Shown: positions 10,085 to 21,480 of the stretch, in pieces
Layout of the letters: each line of letters starts with the position of its first letter
Numbering within the stretch: the stretch's first letter is position 1
Assembly (NCBI RefSeq): GCF_004359215.1
Contig: NC_090618.1
Coordinates: forward strand, 3,048,383 to 3,102,737
Direction of reading: 5' to 3'
Length of the DNA stretch: 54,355 nt
Source: Bremia lactucae
Lineage: Eukaryota; Oomycota; Peronosporomycetes; Peronosporales; Peronosporaceae
Notes under the pieces: generated by a model
Told to the model about the DNA's origin: nothing
What the model saw: only the letters and a program-made list of their open reading frames with translations
The model's database searches: none
Made by a program: the position numbers and the translations under genes

Positions 10085-12360
10085 GCTGGGTTGCATCGAA
10101 CGTACACATGGTGTACGAGCAGACCCAGAGAACGTAGAATCAGTAAAGGAACCAGCAAAGGAATGGCCAATTCCATGACATGTGAAGGATTTGCGTTAAT
10201 TTCTAGGGCTCGCTAATTACTTGAATAAATATAGCCGGAATTATGCTGAGCAAATTAAACCATCATCTGACCTCACGCATAAAAGGTTTGGTTAAAAGAA
10301 CAAGATGATGCGTTCACATCAGTGAAGCAATCTCTTGTAGAGGCACCGGCCTTGGCATTGCCAGACGCGGATAAGCCTTTTGGCGTCGTCTGCGATGCAA
10401 GTAATTTTGCAATCGGCAGCGCGCTCGTGCAGAAGGCTGACGACAGTGTTGACCGCGTCATCTCTTATCAGTCTCGGCTTTTAAAAACCACGGAACTGAA
10501 TTAACCCGTCCATGACAAAGAGCTACTTCTAATAAAGTATGCTCTTGTCAAGTTCCTTTGCACCTACTGGGCACCGAACCCTTTGTGAATTATACGGATC
10601 ACGCATCACTGGGGGCCACAATAAACTCACCGCACCTCTCGCCTAGAATGGCAAAATGGCTTACATTTTTCTCTCAATTAAATTCTATAGTCGTTTACAT
10701 GCCAGGTAAGTCGAATGTCTTAGCTGACGCATAATCGCGCAGACCAGACGTCGTAGAAAGACACCAGAAAAGTGTATCTAGCTCTAAAACACAATTCAGC
10801 CGTCATCTATGAAGGCATACCACGTGATGAGCTCATGACCTCTGAGATTAAAGCAAGCTACACTCAGAACAGAACGACCATTGTCGCGTGCTGTTGAATC
10901 ACTTCGGCAGACAAAAGGTTTTCTCTCTTCGCACCTGAAAGCTAAGCTAAATCGCTTTAGCTACAGCGATGGCCTGTCATGGCATCAGCTGTCACCTTGT
11001 GATCCCTTGAGAATCTATATGCCTCATGGCACAGATCTCAAGCTGATGACCCTTCACGAGCTCCATGATGCGCCATCGAGTGGGTGTCTGGGCCGTGAAA
11101 AGACATTCTTACGAGTGTCAGAGGAATTTTGGTGGCCACACCTATACAGATGGGTGGACAACTATATTCGCTCTTGCGAACAGTGTCAGCGCATTAACCT
11201 GCACCGTCCAGCAGTGCGCCACTGAAGCCGCTACCAAGTTCAACCAACTGTTGGAAGTCAGTAAGTCTGGATTTCCCATGTTTGGCATGCCGCCTGATCA
11301 TAAGAATTGGACAGGGCTAGTCGTCTTGTAGACAGACTGAGCAAAATGGTGCATTTAGCACCATGTCAGACATGGATCACAGGCAAGGAGGCAGCTCTCT
11401 TGTTCCTGGATCATGTTTACCGACTACACGGGATCCTTAAGTCCATAGTATCGGACCGGAGATCACGTTTTACGTCTGGTTTTTGGCGATATGTGTTCGA
11501 GCTGCTAGGTAGCAAGCATCCCATGTCGACCGCAGATCACCCTCAGACCGATGGCCAAACAGAACGTGCCAATCATGTCGTGGCAGATGTCTTACGCACT
11601 ACAGCAACTCCCAAAGAGTGGAGCAAGCAATTGCCCGTTGTGGAGTTCGCTATAAATTTCAGTGTCCACGCCAGTACGGGTGAGACACCGTTCTATATTA
11701 ACGGACTGCACCATCCTCGGACGCCAGTCTCGTTTGTGCGCAGCCCGAGTCTTAGCGGGGAGGGCCCCTCACTATGCTCGGTGCGAAAGAGGGACATGGT
11801 TCGTCAATATGACGATGACCCCTGAGGGTATCATCTCAACGACTGAAACTTGCCCTAGTGACACTGCCAGGTTAGCAGTAGTCAATAAAACTACACCTTA
11901 TGACCGGCCTCTCGGCGGTATCATAGGCGAGTTTGATGCTAAAAGCGTGAGCGAGGCTGACGCTTTGTGGATGAGCAATTAGCCATCACACGTAAAGTCC
12001 GTAGTGCAATGGCAAGCGCACAGGACAAGCAAAAAGAATAGGCGGACCGAAATAGTCGCAAAAATAATGAACGCTTTAGAGTGGGTGAAAAAGTACTATT
12101 AAGTACTGCTACACTACCTAAGGATGCGATTTCTGTACTACCTGGAGATACTACGAAGTTGTTGCCGCGTTTCATTGGGCCCTTTACGGTGGTTGAAGAG
12201 GTTAGAGACTTAAATCATATAGGCTCTCCCTTCCCCCGTATATGAAGACGCACCCCGTATTTTACGTGGGTCGTCTGAAACGGTATGCAGACTCAAATGA
12301 CGTCACATACCCCCATCCGTTTAAGGAGACGCTGACTGTGAGTCGAACGTCGTTCGGGTG
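10085..12360 (+). pseudogene. Family D pol, 3' half (RT thumb, RNase H, integrase, C-terminus), copy D1
   Basis: The domain order is as in Ty3/Gypsy pol. The RT connection (FLGLANYLNKYSRNYAEQ) is near 10200. The RNase H core (VCDASNFAIGSALVQ) is at about 10390. The integrase H-H-C-C zinc finger lies in 10881-11225, ending CEQCQRIN. The integrase core is in 11307-11825, with a degenerate second Asp region (SDRRSRF, usually SDRDPRF) and the catalytic Glu in TDGQTERAN. A GPF-type C-terminal domain runs to about 12340. Several frameshifts and a TAA just after RNase H disable it. It ends abruptly at 12360 against minus-strand RT. Confidence 0.85.
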
Positions 12361-13539
12361 AGACACCGCTTGGGGCGCTTACAGCTGTTTCGACTTCAAC
12401 GGACTCTCTCATGAGCACCTGATAGTAGCCATCTTTTAAATCCAACGCGGAGAAGACAGTTGACTTTCTTATGAAGTTCAACAAGACATTTTTCCGTGGG
12501 ATTGGCGTTTGCGCCGGTTTGATCGCCGTGTGCAGCTTTTTGTAAGCATGAACCACGCGCCATCCACCTGCATATTTAGGCACATAGAAGGACGGGCTGC
12601 AGTGAGGCGATTTGCTCTCGCGCACATGTCCCGCCTTGGCTCGCTTGTCGAAGAACTCATCGATATAATCGACTTGTTCTTTCGGCAACGGCCATTGCCT
12701 GGTCACACAATACTTGGTGCCAGTTTCGAGGTCTATCTCGTGCCCGATGCCCCTATCTGCTGGTAGGCGGCTCGACACTTCGTCTGGAAACACATCGCGA
12801 TGTTCCCACAGAACCTCAAAGAACGGACTGTCTCTCAAGGCATCCCAGCCTTGAGCAGCGGACCGTTTCTTTTTGTACGTTTCTAGGACGCTCTCGTCCA
12901 TTGTGGACGACGAGCAACAGTCCACCAAGTTCTCTTCTGGAGCTGGTGCGACTACTTCGTGAATCTTTTATTCCTTGAATTCGGCAAGGAACAGATCTCA
13001 CGAGATCTCCGAGAGTTTTACTATCTCCTAGGCAGATTTAGAGACTTGCCGGAGCACCACCTCAACTGAGGATGCCTCCGCAATTTCGTCTTTGACGGCC
13101 TCGAATTCCTCATTCGAAGACCCGTCCTCTTTTTGAGGGAATGATCCAAAGGTCACTCGTTTAGACGTGTCTTAGATCGTCCTAATTTGTCGGTACTCGT
13201 TCTTCGAGTCACCACGACCTTTTTCTGGGAAGCGGATGCCGTTGCTCTCCTGGCTAATGCACCCCTTCAAACCGTACCAGGCTCTAGGCTCTGTGCCAGC
13301 TTATGCGACGCTTCACTTCCTGTCAGCTCGCCGTCCACTGCCACAGGCTTTTGGCGCAAAAGAAATCGACGTATCTCCAGACTTGTGGCTGCCTGAGTTG
13401 CCGTCGCTAATTTCCGGTGTGCATTGCGAATTTCTAGCTGCCCAATTAATATCCGAAAGTTCTTCAGTTACTACTTTATATTCTAGATACCTAGTGGTTT
13501 CACCGTCGAATACAACCGGCAGACCTTCAAATCGGAGAC
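12360..13539 (-). pseudogene. Family D pre-RT linker and RT fingers/palm, D2 second copy
   Basis: The frame at 12293-12928 encodes the RT N-terminal half: HEIDLETGTKYCVTRQWPLP, TPIPRKNVLL, then ALDLKDGYYQVLM (first catalytic Asp region). It ends at TAVSAPSG, where it runs into antisense D1 pol at about 12360. Upstream linker sequence (about 12930-13539) carries at least three in-frame stops before LVDCCSSSTMDESVLE. Most of this segment is an exact duplicate of the matching part at 15.3-16.4 kb. Confidence 0.82.
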
Positions 13540-14047
13540 TTATATCGCTGTGCTTAGAAATATCAAGTGACTTTTGGTGGGCTCAGGGACCCATATGTCG
13601 CACTTTTGCAAATTGACGTTCAATTTGGCATCCTTTAAAGTCTGCAACACAGCGTCTAAATGACGCTTGTGCGACTCTATTGCGCTCAGCCCGTCCTCGG
13701 CCCTACTGTGCACTAATACATCGCCAAAGTAATGGGGCGCGTAGACACGGTGCTGACGCACCACGTGAGCCACCACTCGGTTGAATGACGCTGGTGCATT
13801 TTTCAAACCTTGAGGCATCACAAGCCACTCCCACAGCGGTGAAGGCGAAAAGCTTTCGGACCGACTCCTCCCACCACGGGCAGGACTTGGAGAGCGGGGG
13901 ACATCACGCGAGTAACGCGGATCACTCAGCATTATCCTCTCAAAGAGCTCCAAGCGAGTCTTCAGGCGTTCATAACCCTGACGAGCCTTCGCTCGGACAT
14001 CAAAAAGATCCGAGGTCAGTCGCGAGACTTGACCCTCGAGATCCGCA
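12725..14047. repeat. 1,323-bp block identical to 15586-16908 (copy 1)
   Basis: Every base I compared from 12725 to 14047 equals the base 2,861 positions downstream, and several frames on both strands translate identically. The first differences outside are at 12724/15585 (T/G) and 14048/16909 (A/T). Sequence beyond diverges by roughly ten percent. Confidence 0.85.
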
Positions 14048-14151
14048 ATACGTCGTTCAGCAGCGCTTAACGCCTGTGACTGAACGGACGAAGGTACGGC
14101 AGCCGCGAGTAGTTGGGTGAGATCGCCACTCCTATCGGACGCCGCCTGCAC
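13540..14151 (-). pseudogene. Chimeric gag coiled-coil / RT palm frame (203 codons), D2 second copy
   Basis: One open frame joins the 3' part of family D gag to an RT fragment. The gag part has a coiled coil around SRLTSDLFDVRAKAR and a tail rich in SPSP. The RT fragment starts at LWEWLVMPQGLKNAP and continues through NRVVAHVVRQ and VYAPHYFGDVLVHSRAED. The junction is near 13830. In the D4 gag the same SFSPSP is followed by different sequence, so the fusion is secondary. The YxDD-box equivalent reads FGDV, lacking one catalytic Asp. The frame survives by chance of register; activity is implausible. Confidence 0.85.
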
Positions 14152-15040
14152 TAATGGATGCGGGTGGGAGTCAACGCTTCCTTGTTGGAAGGTTGCTTGC
14201 CCACCGCTCCTTGAGGCAAGGGTATCAGATCCTCGTCAGAAAGGTTACCCGAAGAGTTTTGACTCTTGGGAACCAATCGATACCCTACGTATTGATGTAC
14301 CCTGCATGGTGGTTGCCTATGAAAAGGAGCACTAGCTGAGGCCTCTTCGCTAGTCTCAACTGGACTAGCAGAAGTAGCGTTGTGAGAAGAAACAGGGGGT
14401 ACAGTACCGCCCATGATTTCTTTCACACGCAAGCGGGTGAAATTAATTCGCTGCGACCGCGGTTTCATCGCATCGGAATGCGGCGCAGGAATCCCGTCTC
14501 GTACTGGTCGGGCGTTTCATTTGAACGCAACACGACCGGGATCGGGAAATACGCCCAAGCGATTTCCCCTGAGCCCTCCATGAATTAAAGACGCCATAAT
14601 AATTATGTGCGTCTAGAAGAGCGCGTTCTAGGAGCGACGCTCTTGGCCCGTTTAAACGAGGCCATTTAGATGGAGGGGACATTAGTGACATTCCACCCGT
14701 CACATAGCCACGTACTGGCTTGTGACACCGACTGAGCAATGAGAGAAGTTTGGATGGGCAATAATGCGCTATCATCCTTCCTCATGAGCTCGTTGTCCGC
14801 ATCACTACTATGAGGTGACGGCAACGGTGTCGACTCATCGTAGTCGACAATGAGCGAAAGATCAGCATCCTCACTGATAAAGTGGGATGGATCCTTCAGC
14901 CCCATTAACGCGACAACAGCAGTAGTTGTCGGCGTTTCGACTAATGCATTGGACGCGGCCGGCGAGGTGACGCGGCGCGTGCGCTTAGTTCGAGGTTAAG
15001 TGGGCGTCTTCGCAGACGATTTACCAACATGACCCCTTTT
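13831..15040 (-). pseudogene. Family D gag, D2 second copy
   Basis: Minus-strand frames at 14666-14905, 14443-14775 and 14151-14468 line up in order with the D4 gag at 51960-53490: ISEDADLSLIVDYDES, MRKDDSALLPIQTSL, then RSQRINFTRLRVKEIMGGTV and IPLPQGAV. The 5' end begins inside gag at about 15040, fused to an RT fragment. It is broken by frameshifts and lacks the middle part containing ALDSAATG. Confidence 0.8.
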
Positions 15041-16400
15041 CGTCTAAATGACGCTTGTAAGACTCTATTGCGCTCAGCCCATCCTCGGCCCTACTATGCA
15101 CGAGTACATTATCAAAGTAATGGGGCGCGTAGGCACGGTTTTTGACGCATCACGTGAGCAGCCACTTGGTTGAATGTCGCCGGTGTGTTTCATACCTTAA
15201 GGCATCATAAGTCACTCCCAAATCATACCGCTCGGGGTGATTACTGCCGTCTTGGCTACATCGGACTCTCTCATGAGTACCTGATAGTAGCTATCCTTCA
15301 AATCCAACGCGGAAAAGATAGTTGGGTTCCCATGGAGTTCAACCAGACATCTTTCCGCGGGATTGGCGTTTGCGCCGGTATGGTCGCCGTGGTAAGGTTA
15401 TTGTAAGCATGAACCACGCGCCATCCACCTGTGGCTTTACGCACACAAAAGGTCGGGCTGCAGTGAGGCGATTTGCTCTCACGCACATGTCCCGCCTTGG
15501 CTCGCTTGTCGAAGAACTCATCGATATAATCGACTTGTTCTTTCGGCAACGGCCATTGCCTGGTCACACAATACTTGGTGCCAGGTTCGAGGTCTATCTC
15601 GTGCCCGATGCCCCTATCTGCTGGTAGGCGGCTCGACACTTCGTCTGGAAACACATCGCGATGTTCCCACAGAACCTCAAAGAACGGACTGTCTCTCAAG
15701 GCATCCCAGCCTTGAGCAGCGGACCGTTTCTTTTTGTACGTTTCTAGGACGCTCTCGTCCATTGTGGACGACGAGCAACAGTCCACCAAGTTCTCTTCTG
15801 GAGCTGGTGCGACTACTTCGTGAATCTTTTATTCCTTGAATTCGGCAAGGAACAGATCTCACGAGATCTCCGAGAGTTTTACTATCTCCTAGGCAGATTT
15901 AGAGACTTGCCGGAGCACCACCTCAACTGAGGATGCCTCCGCAATTTCGTCTTTGACGGCCTCGAATTCCTCATTCGAAGACCCGTCCTCTTTTTGAGGG
16001 AATGATCCAAAGGTCACTCGTTTAGACGTGTCTTAGATCGTCCTAATTTGTCGGTACTCGTTCTTCGAGTCACCACGACCTTTTTCTGGGAAGCGGATGC
16101 CGTTGCTCTCCTGGCTAATGCACCCCTTCAAACCGTACCAGGCTCTAGGCTCTGTGCCAGCTTATGCGACGCTTCACTTCCTGTCAGCTCGCCGTCCACT
16201 GCCACAGGCTTTTGGCGCAAAAGAAATCGACGTATCTCCAGACTTGTGGCTGCCTGAGTTGCCGTCGCTAATTTCCGGTGTGCATTGCGAATTTCTAGCT
16301 GCCCAATTAATATCCGAAAGTTCTTCAGTTACTACTTTATATTCTAGATACCTAGTGGTTTCACCGTCGAATACAACCGGCAGACCTTCAAATCGGAGAC
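15041..16400 (-). pseudogene. Family D pre-RT linker and RT, D2 first copy
   Basis: The frame at 15298-15789 repeats the RT N-terminal half seen at 12293-12928, with substitutions toward its 3' end (the fingers motif here reads TPIPRKDVW). Further frames continue through a degenerate palm to KRHLD near 15045. There the sequence jumps into the second gag copy (KGHVGKSSAKTPT). The linker upstream carries the same stops as the other copy. Confidence 0.82.
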
Positions 16401-16908
16401 TTATATCGCTGTGCTTAGAAATATCAAGTGACTTTTGGTGGGCTCAGGGACCCATATGTCGCACTTTTGCAAATTGACGTTCAATTTGGCATCCTTTAAA
16501 GTCTGCAACACAGCGTCTAAATGACGCTTGTGCGACTCTATTGCGCTCAGCCCGTCCTCGGCCCTACTGTGCACTAATACATCGCCAAAGTAATGGGGCG
16601 CGTAGACACGGTGCTGACGCACCACGTGAGCCACCACTCGGTTGAATGACGCTGGTGCATTTTTCAAACCTTGAGGCATCACAAGCCACTCCCACAGCGG
16701 TGAAGGCGAAAAGCTTTCGGACCGACTCCTCCCACCACGGGCAGGACTTGGAGAGCGGGGGACATCACGCGAGTAACGCGGATCACTCAGCATTATCCTC
16801 TCAAAGAGCTCCAAGCGAGTCTTCAGGCGTTCATAACCCTGACGAGCCTTCGCTCGGACATCAAAAAGATCCGAGGTCAGTCGCGAGACTTGACCCTCGA
16901 GATCCGCA
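15586..16908. repeat. 1,323-bp block identical to 12725-14047 (copy 2)
   Basis: Partner of the block at 12725-14047, same orientation, offset 2,861 bp. It spans part of RT, the linker, the RT palm fragment and the gag coiled coil, so it ignores gene boundaries. Confidence 0.85.
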
Positions 16909-17012
16909 TTACGTCGTTTAGCAGCGTTTACCGCCTGTGATTGAACGGACAAAAGTAAGGCAGCCTCGAGTAGGTGGGCGAGATCGCCACTCTTTTCGGG
17001 CGCCGCCTGCAC
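16401..17012 (-). pseudogene. Chimeric gag coiled-coil / RT palm frame (203 codons), D2 first copy
   Basis: This has the same gag-RT fusion as at 13540-14151. The protein is identical from about residue 38 onward and differs at about 13 of the first 37 residues, where the DNA lies outside the identical block. That puts the fusion before the duplication. Confidence 0.85.
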
Positions 17013-18196
17013 TGATAAATGTGGGTGGGAATCAACGCTCTCTTGTTGGAAGGTTGCTTGCCCAACGCTCCGTGAGGCAATGGTATCAGATCCTCGTCCA
17101 ATGGAAAGCGTTTTGACTCTTGGGAACCGATCGATACCCTACATATTGATGCGCCCGGCTTGGTGTTTGTCTATGAAAAGGAGCACCAGCTGTGGACTCT
17201 TCGCTAGTCTCAAATGGACTAGCAGAAGTAGCGTTCTGAGAAGAAAAAGGCGGTACAGTACCGCCCATGATTTCTTTCACAAGCAAGCGGGCGAGATTAA
17301 TTCGTTGCGACCGCTGTTTTATCGCATCGGAATGCGGATCCTCGTATTAGTCGGGCGTTTCATTCGAACGCAACACGACCGGGATCGGGAAAACACGTCG
17401 AAGCGATTTTCCCTGGGTCCTCCATGAATTAAAGACGCCATAATAATTATGCGTCTAGAAGAGCGCGCTCTAGGAGGGACGTTCTTGGCCCGTTTAAACG
17501 AGGCCATTTAGATGGAGGAGGCATCAGTGATATGCCACCCGTCACATAGCCACGTTCTAAATGACTGGCTTGTGACACCGGCTGAGCACGTTCACGTGTC
17601 GTCGGTGGAGCTTTAGGCTCCGAATCCTCTATCTCAGAACCATTATGGATTATGGTCTGAGCATAAGGCATAGTGGTTATACCCAACGGAGAAGCGGCAG
17701 CGCCTATATGGGCAGCTGACTCACCTGTCGCTGCGCTATCCAGCGCAGACGACGAGACAGCATTCATAAATGTTGCTGTTTCCATGTTGGGAGCTATGAG
17801 AGAAGTTTGGGTAGGCAATAATGCTCCACTATCCTTCCTCATGAGCTCGTTGTCCGCATCACTACTATGAGGTGACGGCAACGGTGTCGACTCATTGTAG
17901 TCGACAATAAACGACGGATCAGCATCCTCACTGTTAAAGTAGGATGGATCCTTTAGCCCCGTTTACGCGACAGCGGCAGCAGCTGTCAGCATTTTGACTG
18001 AGGCATAGACGCTGCCGGCAAATTAACGCGGCGCGTGCGCTTAGTGCGATATTTAGCGGGCGTTTTCGCCGACGACCCACCAACATTGCCCCTTTTAGGT
18101 GGCATTTTTGGCGTCGTGTATGGAGACACAGGGAGCTTGAGTAATTGAGAGAACTAGCGGCGCGTAAAGCTGCTCGAAGTTCCTTGCTCATCTTTG
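16690..18196 (-). pseudogene. Family D gag, D2 first copy (fuller)
   Basis: Frames at 17934-18191, 17447-17881 and 17086-17286 reproduce D4 gag order. An N-terminal basic region comes first (KRGNVGG, then KTPAKYRTKRTRR). Then come the PSPHSSDADNELMRKD segment, SALDSAATGESAAHIGAAAS, and the RLNGPRTSLLERALL capsid-like part. Several frameshifts and stops break it. The gag is not preceded by any free coding region; its leader at 18200-18400 matches the leaders at 33540 and 51900. Confidence 0.8.
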
Positions 18197-18415
18197 ACGA
18201 ATTAAGAATGTAAATTCGTTCTTAAAGGGGTGGTGGTGTAACGGGCTAAAGTTGCCCTAATGTTACACAGCCCCCGTTAAGTACACTAAATGTGCTTAAG
18301 CAGATGATCAATTACTTAAATAAAGTAATAAGACCCAGCACTCGGGTGTGGTTCACATTTGTGACCAACCCTTGTGTATGTAAGGATATCGAGTTTTCCA
18401 GCCCTCGTGGCTGGC
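18197..18415 (-). mobile_element. Family D leader/LTR segment
   Basis: This matches the reverse complement of the D4 leader at about 51730-51940 and the D3 leader at 33540-33720. It contains the hairpin GTGTAACGGGC...GTTACAC and the motif CACTCGGGTGTGGTTCACAT followed by GTGACCAACCCTTGTGTATG. Confidence 0.75.
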
Positions 18416-18499
18416 ACATTCCACTGACCGCCTTTAAGCTGCAAGGTGGCGGTCTGGTAATCGGAGTTCCCTGGTGCCTCAATCACATCGACCCATTGA

Positions 18500-18770
18500 A
18501 TTTATGAGGTCTAGGTGCATGTGCCAGAATTTTAGCGTTAGCTATCACACAGGTAGAGGCGGGCAACTTATAATGTGGCCACGCTCTACTTAAAAACACC
18601 GTAGCATTGCGAGGAAGCGGTTTGACCAGCTTCTCTTGCGTGCAGTGAGGTAGTTGTGGTGGGCGTATAAGCGACCTCACCCAACGCACTAAGTACTTTA
18701 ATTAAGCGTCGTCACGGGAGCGGTAGTCCGGCTTCTCGTACGCACTTACCAAGTACTCGATCAAATCGTC
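18500..18770 (+). mobile_element. Family D LTR (upstream part), opposite orientation
   Basis: The stretch TTCTCTTGCGTGCAGTGAGG ... GACCTCACCCAACGCACTAA ... GTCGTCACGGGAGCGGTA matches 51440-51535 on the same strand. It lies in the opposite orientation to the leader at 18197-18415, so an inversion breakpoint falls between 18415 and 18500. Confidence 0.7.
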
Positions 18771-19318
18771 CCAACCAGAACGAATTCACATACCCGGCGT
18801 ATGAAGTAGCCATATAATGGCGTGTTTCATACTTATTCACGAATCTCAACAATGTGGAAATTGACGGTGCAATTGGCTGGCTGTCCGGAGTTTTTACGTG
18901 GTGTCGTTCGGATTTTGTGGCTTGGAACAATTATTGTGCTTAAGCACCCAATGTACGTCGAACGCTGGAGTGGCACGCTAGATCGCTGTGAATTTTCAAA
19001 GAGGATAATTATGACGCAGTCGTTAAAGAAATGAGAGCGAGATTGGCGGCGACTCACCGTGTTTCCTGGAGAGTAACCGTAGCGACGCTATTACCACTAA
19101 ATTTGACGCTATCAAAATGAGATACTCGAAATTGAAAGGGGGTGGGTTTTCTTAATGACTTGGTTTCTTTGAGCAGGCAACGGTCGTTGACCACTGCAGA
19201 TACGAAAATGGAGTGTTTACACGCAGAAGATCAGTAAAGAGTCTCAATACAGCGTTGTCGTTGACGACAATCTCAGAATGCATAACTAGTAAGGTCAAGT
19301 GGGCTCGGATGCCCATAC
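18771..19318. other. No feature recognised
   Basis: This may belong to the flank of the D2 element. I see no convincing frame or match to other parts of the window. Confidence 0.35.
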
Positions 19319-19795
19319 TGTAACGGGGTGTGTCGTTACTTGAAACTAACACTTAAAGGTTGTTCATTAATATATTATCTAAAAGGTAGATAATATTTGG
19401 AGAATATTACTTTACATGGTAATATTCTAAAGGCTTATTCGTTGGTAGATATAGACCATTATATCTACTTTCTCCGCGGTCCCGTCAGCGCTGGACGCGC
19501 GCAAAGAGAAAGACAGATAAGACTTTTAGTACATATTTGTATTAGTTTATAATTAAGTTACTATTAAGTAAATAACTTAATTTTATTAAATACAGTTTTT
19601 ATTAAACCCTCTTTAAAGCATGTTTAAAGAGAAGACTTACTCTGCACGTACTAGTGTACGTGAAGTAAGTGAGGCACCACTCGCACTGAGGCAGTGCAAA
19701 GTGGACTTGTACTGAAGCAGTACAAGTCGTAGTTCCCCTTTACCCCTGGTTGCACTTTGTAGTCCGTCCAAGAACCACAGTACCAATAATCTAAC
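19319..19795 (+). mobile_element. Family C 5' LTR start and leader, copy C1
   Basis: It starts TGTAACGGGGTG at 19319, matching 36892 (+) and 91 (-). The shared stretch includes AGGTAGATAATATTTGGAGA and CTTTCTCCGCGGTCC. The leader up to the gag ATG at 19796 contains strong inverted repeats, including GACTTGTACTG/CAGTACAAGTC at 19704-19728. The LTR 3' border and primer-binding site were not located. Confidence 0.75.
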
Positions 19796-20815
19796 ATGGA
19801 TATGTTTGATGATAACGGAAACAAGCATCACGTTTCGCGTGCTAGCTACTCCTATATAAGTGACATAGAAAGGAGTGCGGTCGAACGGATGAGTTTGACC
19901 GTAGGGAACGATGCCATCTTGGCCATGCTGTCCGGTTTGACAGAGATGCCCTCCATTGAGCCATCGCCAAGTTCATACAACATGAACTTGACGAGGCGAA
20001 GTAGAAGGTAGCCTTACTTACGCAGCAAGGCTCTCAACAGGCAGAACTGTTGAGGTTACAGCAGGTATAGACCCCTGTGCCTGGGATGACGCACACGCGT
20101 CGTCCCAAAACCAAAAAGATTGACATCTCTTAGTATAGGGGGGTCGAAGAAGACTCCCTCTTGAGATGATTTGTCGAGTTAGACGATGCTGCAAGGGCTC
20201 ATCACATCGTCGACGAGCAAATGCAAGTCGCATTTGCTCAGTCAAATTTGGCAGGTCGTACAAAAACTTGGGCACGAGGCCTTAAGTTGCGCGAACCATA
20301 TGTCTTTGGGTCGCTAGAGGCTATTAAAGCCCGGTTCAAACAGACGTTTGAGCCACCTAGGGCTGAGTTCAGAGCTCGATCAGAGCTTCTGAAACTCAAG
20401 CAAGGCAAGCGTGGTGTTCACGCTTATGCCCAGCACATATGACTCTTAGCGAGTTGTATCACGAGCACTCCAATTCATGTACACACATTGATTACGGAAT
20501 TCATGCAAGGTCTTACGGATGGTCCCGTAAAGACCCACCTGTTCCGCTTGGAACTGGATACGCTTGAAGAAGCAATATCTGTTGCAGAATAGGAGGACTT
20601 GAGCTTGAGACAAGCTCAAGCTAGTTCGTCACCGTATCGTCCTATAAGATGACACGACCTGAGAGGTCCAGAACTGATTGATCTCTCTTATGTCGAAAGC
20701 GAGAACTCTCGCTATTCGAACGAAAAGCGATTGCAGAAATGCAATTGCTGTCAAAAGTTAGGACACTACGCTCATGAGTGTAGTGCTCCACGCCCCAGTA
20801 CCGAGAAGTACTGAA
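19796..20815 (+). pseudogene. Family C gag, copy C1
   Basis: The ATG at 19796 opens a frame that shifts near 20000. The gag core at 20221-20442 (LAGRTKTWARGLKLREPYVF, then FEPPRAEFRARSELLKLKQG) matches C2 and C3. The zinc knuckle CNCCQKLGHYAHEC, a complete C-x2-C-x4-H-x4-C, is near 20742-20783. Stops after AYAQHI and at several other points kill it. Inverted repeats are dense: 20033-20054, 20215-20239, 20407-20425, 20509-20535, 20598-20620. Confidence 0.85.
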
Positions 20816-21480
20816 CGTAATTATGGACCGAATGCCAAAAAGGGCAACGGTCGCGGGTCCGACGTTGTTGCGAAATTGCAACAGCGAGGCGGACCGCCAA
20901 AAACGGTCGGGGTCAGTAGGGGCGCAACGCCCAACTGATCCAGCAAGCTCAAGAGAATTTGCAAATCTCTTGACGAAAGTTGCCCCAGACACACAATCAT
21001 TATGTGTCTCTGCACCTGATAATGAGGTATCCCTCATCAACTTGAAATTAAAAGTGACAATTGATTTGTCACTTAGAGCCCTAGTGAACTGTGGAGCGTC
21101 GAACAACTTTATTTGTCGTTAGTCGCTGGAGGGTCGTAGGCTCAAATATATTTAGCGCGACATCCCTCCCACGAGGATGACGGTGCGTCTAGCGACAGGC
21201 GTATCAATAACAGTAACGAAACGCGTAGTGAAATTTCACCACACGCTAAAAGTTTACATTACGATGATGATTCATCGTACTGGATTTAAATGATAGATTT
21301 GATGTCATAATAGGTTTACATTGACTCAGAAAGTATGAGCCAAGAATCAGCCGGCAGCATCGATCCAAAAATATGTCTGTCACTTGTTCATCAGATGGCC
21401 ATCTGATGAACGTTTTGGATTGTTCACAAGCGTGTAAATGTACTACGAGCGAGTGCAATGGCCTCACTTGTGGTACGGCC
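20816..21480 (+). pseudogene. Family C aspartic protease region, copy C1
   Basis: The frame at 20823-21122 runs through the spacer into the retropepsin active-site segment, which here reads LVNCGASNNFI. C2 has LLDCGASNNFI and C3 has LVDCGTSNSFI, so the catalytic Asp is Asn in C1. A stop codon follows directly. The C-terminal half (MTVRLATGVSI) lies in 21170-21330 with further stops. Confidence 0.85.

Noticed and set aside
13785..14120. Plus-strand ORF of 111 codons in D2
   Set aside because: It is antisense to the gag coiled coil and RT fragment and has no protein-like features. The near-identical copy at 16646 is due to the duplicated block.
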